Below are positions 49,018 to 61,981 of a DNA stretch of 64,000 nt, piece by piece. The translations under genes were made by a program, and so were the position numbers. Position 1 is the first letter of the stretch; the number at the start of each line of letters is the position of its first letter. A model generated the notes under the pieces. That model was not told where the DNA came from and made no database searches. It saw only the letters and a list, made by a program, of their open reading frames with translations. Source of the DNA: Vespa crabro. Its lineage: Eukaryota; Arthropoda; Insecta; Hymenoptera; Vespidae. The DNA is taken from positions 1,736,001 through 1,800,000 of the forward strand of contig NC_060966.1 of NCBI RefSeq assembly GCF_910589235.1, read 5' to 3'.

Positions 49018-51926
49018 CGAGTGCTTCTAGGACCAATAGGACTGTCGGAATTGAAATAATTCCACTAGTCTGGATAAACTTATGCGAGTGATACTCGAAC
49101 TAATTCGGCTGTCGAACTTGGAATTATATCGACAAGACGATGGAAAGTTATGCGAGTGAAACAGGAACCACTGCACCTGCCGTACATGTAAATATCCCGT
49201 CTTTTCGAGGGAAAGTTGTGCGAGTGCATATCGAAACAATTCGGATGTCGTACTTGGAAGAATATCGACTAGTAACGTGAAAGTAATGCGAGTGACTAAG
49301 AACCCAATACCATTGTCGGACTAGGAAATAATCCGTCTAGTCGAGGGAAATTTATACGGTAGCTGTCGAACCAATGCAGCTGTCAATCTTAGAAATATTC
49401 CGACTAGTCGAGAGAAAATTATTCGAATATCACATGGACCATTACGACTGGGGTACATGGAAATAACACGCCTAATCGAAAGATAGTTATGCGAGTGCCT
49501 CTCGAAACAATGCGGCCGTCGCAATTGGAAGTATTCAAACTGATCTATAGAAAGTTATGTTACTGGTTAACGGAACAATACGATTGTCTAAATTATAAAT
49601 ATTCTGACTAGTCAAGGAAGCGTTATGACAGTACTAGTCAAACTAAAGCCACTCAAACTAAAAGAACTTGGAAGGTTACCTACAAATCGAGGGAGAGTTA
49701 GGCGAGTGACTTGTGAACCAATGGGACTGTCAGACTTGGAAATAATCCGACTAGTCGAGGGAAAGTTATGCGATTGGCTCTCGAAACAATGCGGCTGTCA
49801 ATCATGGGAGTATTCCGACTAATTGAAAGAAAGTTGTGCGAGTGCCACTCGAACCAATGCGACTGTCGGACTTGGAATTAACCCTACTAGTAAAGAGAAA
49901 GCAATGCGCGTGACTTGTGAATCAACGTGAATGTCAGAATGGGAAATATCCCGACAAGTAAAGAGAGAGCTATACTAGTGATTTGTGAACCAATGCGGCT
50001 GCTGGTCTGGAAAACATTCCGACTAGACGAAGGAAAGTTATGATATTGTAGCTCGGACCAGTACGACTGTCGGACTAAATAGTATTCCGCCTGGTAGAAG
50101 GAAAGTTATGCGAGTGTCTTTCAAACCAATGCGGCTGCGGGACTCTGAAATATTCGTACTGGTCCGGGGAAGATTATACAAGTACATCTCGGATTAATGC
50201 GACTGTGGAACTTGGAAATAACCCCCCTAATCGAAAGGTAGTTATGCGAGTACCGCTCGAAACAGTGCGGCTGTCGAAATTGGAAGTATTCCAACTGGTA
50301 AATAGAAAGTTATGTGAATGGTTAACGGAACAATACGATTGTCGGAATGAGAAATATTCGGTGTAGTCAAGGGAATCTTATGAGAGTGCCACTCAAATTA
50401 GGGCCAATCAAATTAAAGCCACTCAAACAATGAGGACTTGGAAAGATACTTTCATTTCGGAGGAGAGTTTTGCGAATGATTTGAGAATCAATGCACCTGC
50501 CGAATTTACTAATAGTTCTACTAGTCGAGGAAATGTTATGTTAGTGCTTCTCAAACAAATAGGACTTTCGTACATAGTCATATTCCGACTAGACGAAGGA
50601 TATTTATGCGAGTTACATATCAACCAATGTGACTGTCATTCTTGAAAATATCCCGATTAGTCAAATTTGAGTTATCTTGGGAACCAATGCGACTGTTGGA
50701 CTTAAAAATATTCCGACCGGTCCAGGAAAAGTTATGCAAATTGTTTTCGAAACAATGCGTCTGTCTTTCTTAGAAATATTCCGATTAGTCAAGTGAAAGT
50801 AATGCGTGTGAATCCGCACCCTATACAACAGTCGGCCTTGGAAATATTCTAACTTGACAATAGAAAGTTTTTCGACTGAATAACATAACGATACATTTGT
50901 CGGACTGAGAAATGTTCTGACTAGTCAAGGAGAACTTATGACAGTGCCACTCAAACTAAAACGACTGTCGAACTTGGAAAAATACCTACAATTCGAGGGA
51001 GAATAATGTGAGTGACTTGCGAACCAATGCGACAGACAGATTTGGAAATATTCCAACTAGTTGAGGGAAAGTTATGCGATAACATCTCGAACCTATGTAG
51101 CTGTCAGACTTGGAAATATTCCGAATAGTCGAGTGAAAGTTATGCGAGTCCACCTCAATCAATGTGGCTGTCGGAATTGGAAATATTCCAACATGTCGAG
51201 GAAGACTTGAACGAGATATATTGAACCAAGTCGACTGTCGAACATGGAAATATTCCAACTTCTCTGGGGAAATTTGTGCAGTGCCTCTCAAACCAATTAG
51301 ACTGTCGAAATTGGAATATCCCGACAAGTAAGGAGGGAGCTAAACGAGTGACTTGTGAATTAATGAGACTGTCGTGTTAGTAAATATACCGACTAGTCGA
51401 GGGAATATTATGCGAGTGCCTCTCATTTCAATGCGGCTGTCGGACTTGGAAATATAAGGAGTAGTCAAGGTAATGTTATATGAGTGACTCTGGAAGCAAA
51501 GTGGCTGTTGAACTTGCAAATATTCCGACTAGTCGAAGGAAAGATATGCAAGTGCTTCTCGATCATATATGACTATCGGACTTAGACATATTACGACTAC
51601 TCAAGAGAAAATTATGCGATTAAACTTCTGCCATCGGCTGCTTTCGCTTTTGGGAGTACCAATAGGTCGGAGCAAATCTATCGTTTCGCGATTACTTTTC
51701 CGTACAGGATATAAAGTTTATATACAGAATTTTTTGATACTGATTTATTGTGTTTAATACTACTAATAATACGTAAGGATACAAAATTTTTAAACTGAAA
51801 ATGTCCACGCTACGTGGACATCGAATTCTACGACGATTTAGATATCTCCCCGCTACGGGGAGACAGATTTCTACGATGATTTAGATATGTCCTCATTACA
51901 AGGACACCAACGGCAAAGAGTTAACT
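49018..51926. repeat. duplicated satellite segment, copy C with higher-order repeat
   Basis: Collinear with 8,905-11,165 and containing the third hairpin insert. Inside it, a characteristic pair of monomers (GGTTAACGGAACAATACGATT, then the TCAAACTAAA monomer) recurs at about 49,490-49,665 and again at about 50,240-50,435, an interval of about 750 bp. That is close to 11 monomers of 68 bp. A third partial copy starts at about 50,946. This is the clearest higher-order unit in the window. Confidence 0.7.
51618..51926. repeat. non-satellite insert with three hairpin units, copy C
   Basis: Third copy of the 300-bp insert. Hairpins: TGTCCACG-CTA-CGTGGACA at 51,802-51,820, a perfect 8-bp stem; CTCCCCG-CTA-CGGGGAG at 51,846-51,862, a perfect 7-bp stem; the third, from 51,888, has TGTCCT and AGGACA arms with a longer loop. 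The spacing of 43 bp is kept. The left flank matches copies A and B. The right flank matches them for about 60 bp and then diverges. Confidence 0.82.
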
Positions 51927-54900
51927 TATTAACCAGTACGACAGTCTGACTTGGAAATATCCCGAATAGTCGAGGGAGAGAATTGCGAATGATATGTAAA
52001 CCGATGGAAGTGTCGATCGAGGAAATATTTTGACTAGTCGAGGAAAACTTATCCGAGTAGTCATCCGACCAATTTGGCTGGCGGACTTAGATATATTCCA
52101 ACTAGTGGATGGAATGTTATATGAGCGCCTCTCATGAGGGCTGTCGAACTTTGATATATTCGTACTGGTCCGGAAAAGGTTGTGCAAGTGCATCTCGGAC
52201 CAATGCGATCGTCGGACTTGGAAATATTCTATCAAATCGAGGAAAAGTTATGCGAGTGACTTGTGAGCCAATGCGAACGTCGGGCTTGGAAATATTCACT
52301 CTAGTAGAGGGACAGTTACGCGATTGCCTCTGGAACCAATGTGGATGACAAACTTGGAATTATTCCAACTAGTCGGAAGAAATTTGTGAAAGTCTCTCTC
52401 GGAACAAAACAGTAGCCGAACTTGAAAATATCCCGCCAAGTCGAAGGAAAGTTATGTGAGTGCCTCTTGGAACAATGCAGCTGTTGGATTAGGAAACACT
52501 CTGACTAGTCGAGTGGAAATTATGAGAGTGTGTAACGACCTATAGTTTGGCTGATTTCTAAATTACCCGAATAGTCGATAGAAGGTTTTACAACTGCCTC
52601 TGGAACCAATGCGAATGTCGGTCTCGGAAATATTCCAAAATTTCGGGGGAAAGTTATGTGAGTATCTCTCGAACCAATGCGGCTGTGGAACATGAAAATA
52701 TTCCGACTAGTCTAAGGTAAGTTGCTCGAGTATTCCGGACAAATACTACGGTCAGAATTGGAAATTTACCGACTAGTTTAGAGTAATTTATGTGATTGCC
52801 ATTCGAACAAATGCGACAGTCAGGCTTGGAACTATTCCGACTAGAAGATTGAGAGTTATACGAATGAATTGTGAATCAATGCTATTTTCGAACTTGGAAA
52901 TATACCGACTATTCTGGGAATAGTTTTGTGTCGAATCGAAGCGATGTGGATGTCAGAGTTGGAAATACTCCGATTAATCTAGTGAAAATTATAAGTGTGA
53001 CTCCCGACCTATTACGATAGTTGGATTTGAAAGTAACCCGACTAATCGAGCGAAGATAATGCAATTGCTTCTGGAAACAATGTGGATGTCAGAATTGGAA
53101 ATTTTACAACTACTCGGGTGGAATTTATGCAAGTGCCTCTCGGAATAATACTGCTGTCGGACTAGAAAATATTTGGCCTATTCGAGGGAAAGTTGGATGA
53201 TTGACTCTGGAACAAATGCAGTGTTCGGACATTGAAATATTACGATTAGTCGAGGGAAAGTTATGCAAGTACCTCTCGAACCAATGAGGCTGTCGGTATT
53301 GATAATATTTTGACTAGCCGAGGGAATGTTATGCGATTGACTTGTGAGCCAAATCGACTGTCGGTATTGGAAATATTCCGACTAGTAGAAGGAATATTAT
53401 GCGATTGCCTCACAAACCAAACCGACAGTCGGACTTGGAAAAATCCCGATCAGCCGAGAGAAAGTTATGCAAGTGAGTTTTGAGCCAATGCGAATGACAA
53501 GCTTGGATATATTACGACTAGTCGAGGGAAAGTTATGCGAGTGACTCTCGAACTAATACGACTGTCCGGCTTGGAAGCATTCCGTCTAGACAAGAGAAAT
53601 TTATGCAAGTGTATCTGGAACCAATACGAATGTTGGACTTGGAAATATTCCAACTAGTTTGGGGAAAGTTTTACGAGTATCTTGTGAACAAAAGCGACTG
53701 TCGGATTACGAAATATTCCGAGTAGTCGAGGGAAAGTTATAAGATTATCTCTCAAACTAATGCGGTTGTCAGACTTTGAAATAGCCTGACTAGACGAAGG
53801 TATGGAAGACGAGTGCCTCTAGGGCTAATACGACTGTCGGAATTAAAAATAATTCGTCTAGTCGAATGAAACTTATTGCGAGATCACCTCGAAACAATGC
53901 TACTGTTTATCTTGGTCATATTCCGAATAGTTGAAGTATAGGATTGCGAGTAATTTATAAGCCAATTCGACGGTCTTGCTGGGAAATATTCCAGCTAGTC
54001 GAGGAAAATTATGCGAGTGAATCTATAACAAATACTAAGGTCGGACATGGGAAAATCCGAACTTGTGGAGGGAAAATTATGCGAGTGTCTTATGAATCAA
54101 TGCGGCTGTCGGACTTGGAAATATTCGAATTGGTCAAGGGAAACTTATGCGAGTAATTCTAGAAATAATGCGACGGTCGGACTTGGAAATATTATTACTA
54201 GTCGGGGAATGGTATGCAAGTGGTTTCCATACAAATGCGGGTGTCGTTCTAGGAATTATTCCGACTATTCGGGGGAACTTTATGCGATGCCACTCGAACT
54301 AAAGCGAATGTCGTACTTGGAATCATTCCGACTAGACGAGGAAATGTTATTCGAGTAACTTGTGAACTAATATGACCCTCGAGCTTTGAAATATTCCGTC
54401 TAGGCGATGGAAATTTATGCATGTTATAATGGACCCAATGCGACGGTCGGATATGAAAATATCCCGGCTTGTCGAGGGAAAGTTATGCGAGAGCCTCTCG
54501 AACCAATTTGGTTGTTGGGCTTTAAAATATTCCTATTAGTCGGGGAAAGTTATGCGAGTGTCTTGAAAATCAATCCGACTGTCGGGGTTGGAAATGTTCC
54601 AACTAGTCGAGAGAAAGTTATGCGGGTGCCTCTTGAACCATTACGTTTGTAGAATTTGGAAATATTACGACTAGTTGTGGAAAATTAGGGGAGTGACTAG
54701 TATACCAATGCGACAGTGCGAAACAGAAATTTTCCGACTAGTCGGCGAAAGTTATGCTAATGCCTCTCGAACAAATGCAGCTGATGAACTTGGAGATATT
54801 GCGACTTGTCGATGTAAAGTTATACGGGTGATTCGAGAACTAATGCGACGGTCGGACTAGGAAATATTCCGACTAGTTGAGGAAAGTTAGGCGAGTGATT

Positions 54901-57900
54901 ATAGAACGAATGCGGCTGTCTGGATTGAAAATACCCCCACTAGTCGATAGAGAATTAATCGACCGCCTCTCGAACCAATGCGGCATTCGTGCTTGGAAAT
55001 ATTTCTACTGGACGTGAAAATGTTATGCGAGTTACACTAGAACGAATACGGTGGTCGGACTAGGAAACATTCCGATTAGTCGAGGGAAAATTATGCGAGT
55101 GACTCTATAACAAATGCGACGGACGGACATGGTAATATCCTAACTAGTCGAGGGAAAGTTATACAAGTTCCTCTCGGACAAATACGACTATCAGGCTTGG
55201 AAGAATTCCGTCTAGTCGAGGATAAGTTATTGCGAGTGATTTTGGAACCAATGAAAATGTCCGACTTGGAAATGATCCAACTAGCCGGTGGAATGTTTTG
55301 CGCGTGTTTCTCCGACCAATACGATTGTCGGTCTTGGAAAAATTCCGAATAGACGAGAGAAAATTATGCGAATGATTAAAGAACCAAATCGAATGTCGGT
55401 CTTGGAAACCTTCCGACTAATCGAGGGAAAGTTATGCATCTCGAACGAATGCGCCTGACGGATTTGGAAATATATCAACTGGATGAAAAAAAGCCATGCG
55501 CGTGACTTTTAAGCCAATGTGAATGACGAGTTTGGAAATATTACGAGGAGTCGAAATTTATGCGAGTGGCTCTTGGACCAATACTACTGTTGGACTTGGA
55601 AATATTCAGACTAGTCAAGGACATGTTATGCCAGTGCCACTTGAACCAAAGCGTTTGTCGGGCATGGAAATATTCCGACTAGTCGAAAGAAAATTATGCG
55701 AGTTACTTAGCAAACAATAGGACGTTCGGACTTGAAAATTCCCAATTAATCAAGGGAAATTTATGCGAGTACCACTCGAACAAATGCACCTGGATTTATT
55801 CCGACTAGTCGGGGGAGCGTTATGGGATTGTCTTGCGAACCAATGCGGCTGTCGGACTTGGAAATATTCCGACTAGTCAACTGAATGTTATGCGAGTGTT
55901 TCAAGAACTAATGCGACTTCGGAGTTTGAAATATTTCCATCAGTCGGATAATTTTATACGAGTTCTTATCGAACAAATGCAGCTATCGATATTGGAATTA
56001 TTCCGACTAGTAAGGGGAATGTTATGCGAGTAATATTGGAACTAATGCGATTGTCGGTCTTCGAACTATCCTGTTTCGTCGAGGGAAATAAATGCGAGTG
56101 ATAATCGTGCCTAATGCAGTTGTCGGACTTGGAAATATTCCAACTTGACGAAGGAAAATTAAGTTAGTGCCTTTGGAACTAATGCGACTGTAGGACCCAG
56201 AAATATTCTTCCTAGACGAGAGAAAGTTAGGAGAGCGTCAATCGAACCAATGCAACTGTCGAACTTGGAAATACTCCGATAAGTCCAGGGATAGTTATAC
56301 GAGTGCCTCTCGCAATATCGCACCTACTAATGCTCCGTCTAATCGACGGAATGTTGAGCGAGAACATCTCGGACGAAAACGACTATTGGAATTAGAAATA
56401 GTACGACTAATCGATGGAAATCTATACGAGTGGCTTGAGAACCAATGCGAGTGTCGGATTTGAAAATATTCCTACTTGGCGATGGATAATTATTTGAGTA
56501 CCTCTCGATCAAATAAGAGTTTCGGACCAGCAAACATTCCCACTTTTCGAGGGATAGTTGTGAGAGTATCCCTCGAGCAAATACAACCGGCGATCCTAGA
56601 AATATTCGGATTAGCCGAGGGAAAGTTATGAGAGTTCATCTCGAACTAATGCGACTATTGGGCTTGAAAGAATTCCGACTAGTCGAGGGAAAGTTATAAG
56701 AGTGCCTCTCGAACCAATGCGAATATCTCTCCTAGAAATATTCCGAATGGTCGAGAGAATGTTATAAGATTGCCACTGGAATAATTGCGACTTTTAGAGT
56801 TGAAAATATTGTGACTAGTCGCGGGTTAGTTGTACGAGTGCGTCTCGAATGAATGGAACTGTTGGTCTTAGAAACATTCCTACTAGTCGAGGAAAAGAAA
56901 AGAGAGTGCCACTCGAACCAATGCGAATGTCGGACTTGGAAATATCCCGATTAGACGAAGGAAAGTTATGTGAGTGACATTCGAACAAATGCGGCTGTCG
57001 ATCTAGGAAATATTTCCATTAGTCGGAGGAACTCTGTGCGAGTGTAACTCAACCCATAGCGTATGTCAAACATGGAATCATTCCGACTAGATGACGAAAT
57101 CTTATTCGAGTAAATTGTGAACTAAAGCGACTCTCGGTTTTGGAAATATTCCCATTGGAGGAAGGCATGCTATGCGAGTGCCTCATGAACCATTATGGAT
57201 TACGAACTCGGAAATATTTTGTCACTCGAGTGAAAATTATGCGAGTGACTCAAGAACCTATACGACGGTCAGACTTGGAAATATTCCGCCTAGTCATGGG
57301 AAAATTATGCGATTGTCTTGTAAACCAATCCGACTGTCGGGCTTGAAAATGTTCCGATTAGTCGAGGAAAAGTTATGCGAGTGTCTCTAGAACCAATGCG
57401 ACGATCGGACATGGAAGTATCACGACTAGTCGAGGGAATGTTATGCGAATGTCTTTTCAACCAAAGCGACTGTCGATATCGAGAATATTCCCATTGGTCG
57501 AGGGATTTTTTTCGAGTGTATCTCGAACCATTGCAAATGGCGGGCTTGGAACCATTTCGATTATTAGAGGGAAAGTTATGCGAGTGGATTTCAAACAAAT
57601 GCAGCTATCGGACTAGGAAATATTTCGACTAGTCGGGAAAAGTTATGCGAGTACCTCTCGAGCAAATCCGGATGTCAGCATTGGAACTATTCCATTGAAT
57701 TGGGGTAAGTAGTGTGATTACCTACCTACCCTGGATCCAATGCGACGGTCGGACTTGAAACTTAACAGATTAGTCGAGGGAAAGTTATGAGAGTGCCTCT
57801 CGAACCAATGCGGCTGACGGACTTCGGAATATTCCGACTATCCTAAGGAAAGTTTGCGATTTCCAATCGAAACAATGCAGCTTACGTACTTGGAAATATT

Positions 57901-60900
57901 ACGAATATACGAGGGAATGTTATGAGAGTGATTCTATTACAAATACGACCGTCAGACCTAGTAATATTTCCATTAGTAGGGGAAATTTATTCCAGTGACT
58001 CTCAAAAAAATACAGCTGTTGGACTAGAAAATATTCCGACTTGTCGGGGGAATTTTATGCGAGTACCATTCAAACAAAAGCGAATGTCGAACTTGGAATC
58101 ATTTCGACCAGACGAGGATACGTTATTCGATTGTCTTGTGAACCAAAGAGATTGTCGGTATAGAGAATATTCCCAGGTTCCGAAGGAATGTTATCGATTT
58201 TCACTCTCGATCCAATGCAGATGTCGGACTTGGAATCATTCCGACAATTAGTGGATAAGTTATGCGAGTAGTTTATGAATCAATGGGACTGCCAGGCTCG
58301 GAAATAGTACGATTAGACGAGGGAATGTTATGCGAGTGCTACTCGAATCAATGCAGATGTCGGACTTGGAAATATTCAGACTAGACGAGGGAAACATATG
58401 TGTGTGCTACACGAACGAATGTGAATGTCGGACTTGCAACTATTATGACTAATCGTGGGAATGCTATACGAGATATATTGTATCCAATGCGGCGGTCGGA
58501 CTTGGAAATATCATAAATAGTCGAGAAAAAGTTATGTAAGTGACGCTAGAACCAGTGTTACGATCGGATTTGGAGATATCCCGACTAGTTGAGGGAAAGT
58601 TACGCGAGTGGCTTTCGTCCAAATGTGGCTGTAGGATTAGGAAATATTTCGACTTGTCGGGGGAACTTTGTGCACGTGCAACATGACCCATAGCACATGT
58701 CAAACATGGAAGCATTCTGACTGCACGACGAAACCTAATTCGACTGTATTGCGAACTAAAGCGACTGTCGATATTGTGAATATTCTTATTGATGGAGGGA
58801 ATGATATGCAAGTGCCTCGCAAACCATTGCAAACGTCGGTCTTGGAAATATTCCTACTAGTCAAAGGAAGGTTATGCGAGAGCTTCTCAAACAAATGCAG
58901 TTGTCGGTCTTGAATACATTGCGACTAGTCGACGGAAAGTTATGCGAGAGCTTCTCGATTCAATGAGTCTGACCAACTTCGAAATAATCCGACTAATCGT
59001 GGCAAATTATGAGGGTGTTTCACGAACAAATACTGCAGTCGGTATTGAAACTATTCTGACGAGTTGGTGTAAGTTATGCGAGTTACTCTGGAAACAATGC
59101 GACGGTCAAACTTAGAAATATACCCAATAGTCTAGGGAAAATTATGCGAGTAACTCTCGAACAAAAGCAGCTGACGGATTTGGGAATATTCCGGCACGCC
59201 GAAGGATAGTTATGCGATAGTTATGCGAATTATACTCGAACCAATGAAGCTTTCGTAATTGGAAATATTACAATTAGTCGTGGGAAAATTGTGGCGTTAC
59301 TTGCGACTCAATGCGACTGTCTAACTTTGAAATATCCCTACTAGTCGAGGGAGAGTTATGCTAGTAGTTTGTAAACCATTGAGGCTGTCGGACTTGGAAA
59401 TATTCCGACTAGTCAAGGGAAAGTTAAGCGGGTGTCACTCGAAACTTTACGACTATCGGAATTAGAAATATTCCGACTAGCCAAGGGAAACGTGATCGTC
59501 TGCCATTAAAACCATAGCGACGGACTTGGAAATATCCCGATAACTAGAAGGTTAATTATGCGAGTGATTCGCGAACCAATGCACCTGTTGGACTTGGAAA
59601 TAATACCACTAGTCGGAGGAAAGATGTGCGTGTGATTTTAGAAATAATGCGATGGTCGCATTTGGAAATCTCCCGACTAGTCGGGGGAATGTTATACAAG
59701 TATCTTGTAAACTAATGCGAATGTCGAGTATCGAAATATTCCTTCAAGCAGGCCAAAGTTATGTGAGTGCCGCTGGAAAATATGTATCTGTTGGACTTGG
59801 AAATATTCCGACTAGACGAAGGAAAGTTATGCGAGTTCCTCTCGAAACAATGCAGCTTTCATACTTTGAAATATTACGACTAGTCGAGGGAGAGTTATGC
59901 GAGTGTCTTGTGGACCAATGCGACTGTCGGGCCTGGAAATATTCCGACAAGTCGAAGGAAAGTTATGCGAGAGCCGTTCGAACCAATACGTCTGTCGAAT
60001 TTGGAAATAATCTGAATAGTCGAGGAAAGTTATACGAGTGAATCTCGAGCAAATGCGTCTGTCGGTCTTGGAATTACTACGACTGTTCGAGGGGATGTTA
60101 GGTGAATGACTCTCGAAACAATGCGGCTATTGAACTTGGAAATATTCCGACTTTTCAGAGGAAAGTTATGCAAGTGAATTGTAATCCAATGCGACTGTCG
60201 GACTTAGAGACATTCCGACAAGTCGGTCCAAAGTTATGCGTGAGGCTCTCGAAGTAATTCGGCTGTCGAACTTTTAAATATTACAACTAGTCGGGCTAAA
60301 CTTATGTGAGTGCGTCTCGAAACAAAGAGACTGTCGGCCTTGGAAATATTAGTAATAATCATGGGAAAGGAATGCGCGTCTAATGTGAACCAAGGCGACC
60401 GTCGGACTTGGTAATATCCTCCCTAGTCGAGTGGAAGTTACGCGAGTGCCTCTCAAAACACTGCAGCTGTCGGTCTTGGAAATATTCCGACTAGTCAAGG
60501 GAAAGTTTTGCGAGTGACCCTCGGACCGATACGACTGTCGGACAAGGAACTATTTTGAGTAATCTAGGGAAAGTTATGCAAGTGCTTCTCGAACAATTAC
60601 GACTGTCTGACTTGAACATGTTCCGACTAGTTGACGGAATCTTATGCAATTAATTTTGTTAACCATGGTGACTGACTCACTTGGAATGATTCCGACTATT
60701 CGATGTATTGTTATGCGACTACCTCTTGAACCAATGCATCTGTCGGACTTGGATATATATTGACTAGTCTATGGATAGCTATACGAGTGAATCTGGAACC
60801 TATAGGGCTGTTGGACTTTGATATATTCCGACTATTCGAGGGAAAGTTAAGTGAGTGCATCTTGAAACAATACGCCTGCAAAGTTATGCTTGTACCTCTC

Positions 60901-61223
60901 GAAACAATGCGGCTGTCGGACTTGGAAATACTTCGAATAGTCGAGGAAAATTATATGATTGCTTCTCGAATCAAAGCAACTGTCACACGTGGAAAAATTC
61001 CGAATAGTCGAGGAAAAGTTATATTAATGCCTCTCGAAACATTACGACTCTCGAAATTAGAAATTTTCCGACTAGTCAAAGGAAATATATGCAACTGCGA
61101 CTCGAGCCAAAGCGACTGACGGACATCGAAGTCTTCCGACTAGTCTAGAGAAAGTTATGCGACTGCGTTTCGAACCAATGCAGCTTTCGTACATTAAAAT
61201 AATACGACTAGTTGATGGAAATT

Positions 61224-61971
61224 TATGCTTGTGGCGGAGGCATTCAAGACTGCCGTCCCAGGAGCGAAGATTACTTACCCCCTGCGCACGAGCACCATAA
61301 ATTTGATAGGACTGGATGCAGTCGCTAATGGGACCATCATTAGGAACGCTCTTCTGGAGGTGAAATTCGGAACAGACCCCAACCTTATTAAGGTAGAAGA
61401 GCTCAGGATAGGTAGGGGTAAACTAGGGAAGGCAATTGTCTCGGCGCTGGCGCCTGTCATCCGGGCGGCCCTGGAGAAGGGCAAAATACATGTGGGCTTA
61501 CAACATTGAGGGTGCATGAACTCAGGTTGCGCCCCCTCATATGCCATCGATGCCTTGCGCGAGGACATGTAGCGGCAATGTTCCCGGCAAAGCCTAGGAC
61601 AGACCTTTGCTACGTCTGTGGAAAACCGGAACACTTGGCCAAAACATATACGGACATGACAGCGTGTCCGGTTTGTACAGATGCCGGCCGGAAGCCGACC
61701 AACCACCGTGCCGGTTCTTGGGAGTGCCCGGTAGTGCCTCCTAGGAAATGGGTGGACAAGGTGTTCGTCAGGGCACCAAATGTCTACCCGGAAACAAAAA
61801 TAACCCAAAAAGATCCGCATAAGTTCGTCGAAAAAACTGGAAAGAAAACAGTGTGAAGTGACCGAGAAGAGAAATGTACACGAAGACATGGAGGTGGAAC
61901 AAAGAGTACCGTGCACCTCAATAGGGATAAAAGTAAGAAAACTTTCCAGAGCCAGGAAAAAGAAAAAATAG
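61224..61971 (+). pseudogene. element III ORF1, C-terminal half
   Basis: Translation runs from VAEAFKTAVPGAK through LRTSTINLIGLDAVANGTII and ELRIGRGKLGKAI, matching element I ORF1. A frameshift occurs near 61,505. The second frame gives CHRCLARGHVAAMF (knuckle 1, with Phe replacing the last Cys), CYVCGKPEHLAKTY (knuckle 2, Tyr replacing the last Cys) and CPVCTDAGRKPTNHRAGSWEC (knuckle 3). PVVPPRKWVDKVFVRAPNVY follows. After a second shift near 61,835, HEDMEVEQRVPCTSIGIKV leads to a Lys-rich end and a TAG at 61,969-61,971. That is the counterpart of the element I ORF1 end. It lacks the N-terminal half and is not functional. Confidence 0.87.
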
Positions 61972-61981
61972 TGAGTAAATA

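Larger units (their letters stand above)
45385..61223. repeat. 68-bp satellite DNA, block 4
   Basis: Same satellite and orientation, about 15.8 kb. It contains parallels to other segments: 47,120-48,570 with 6,466-7,540; 48,620-48,880 with 15,950-16,230; 49,018-51,926 with 8,905-11,165; 52,680-52,930 with 13,740-13,980; 60,070-60,350 with 430-730. It has a very young tandem run at 47,229-47,510 and the third hairpin insert at 51,618-51,926. No gene is visible. It ends at GGAAATTTATGC, before a retroelement fragment. Confidence 0.95.

Noticed and set aside
1..61223. Heat-shock or STAT-type regulatory sites from the GGAA-ATA-TTCC dyad
   Set aside because: Spacing and orientation do not fit the usual GAAnnTTC heat-shock or TTCnnnGAA STAT patterns. 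In a satellite the motif recurs simply because the monomer does.
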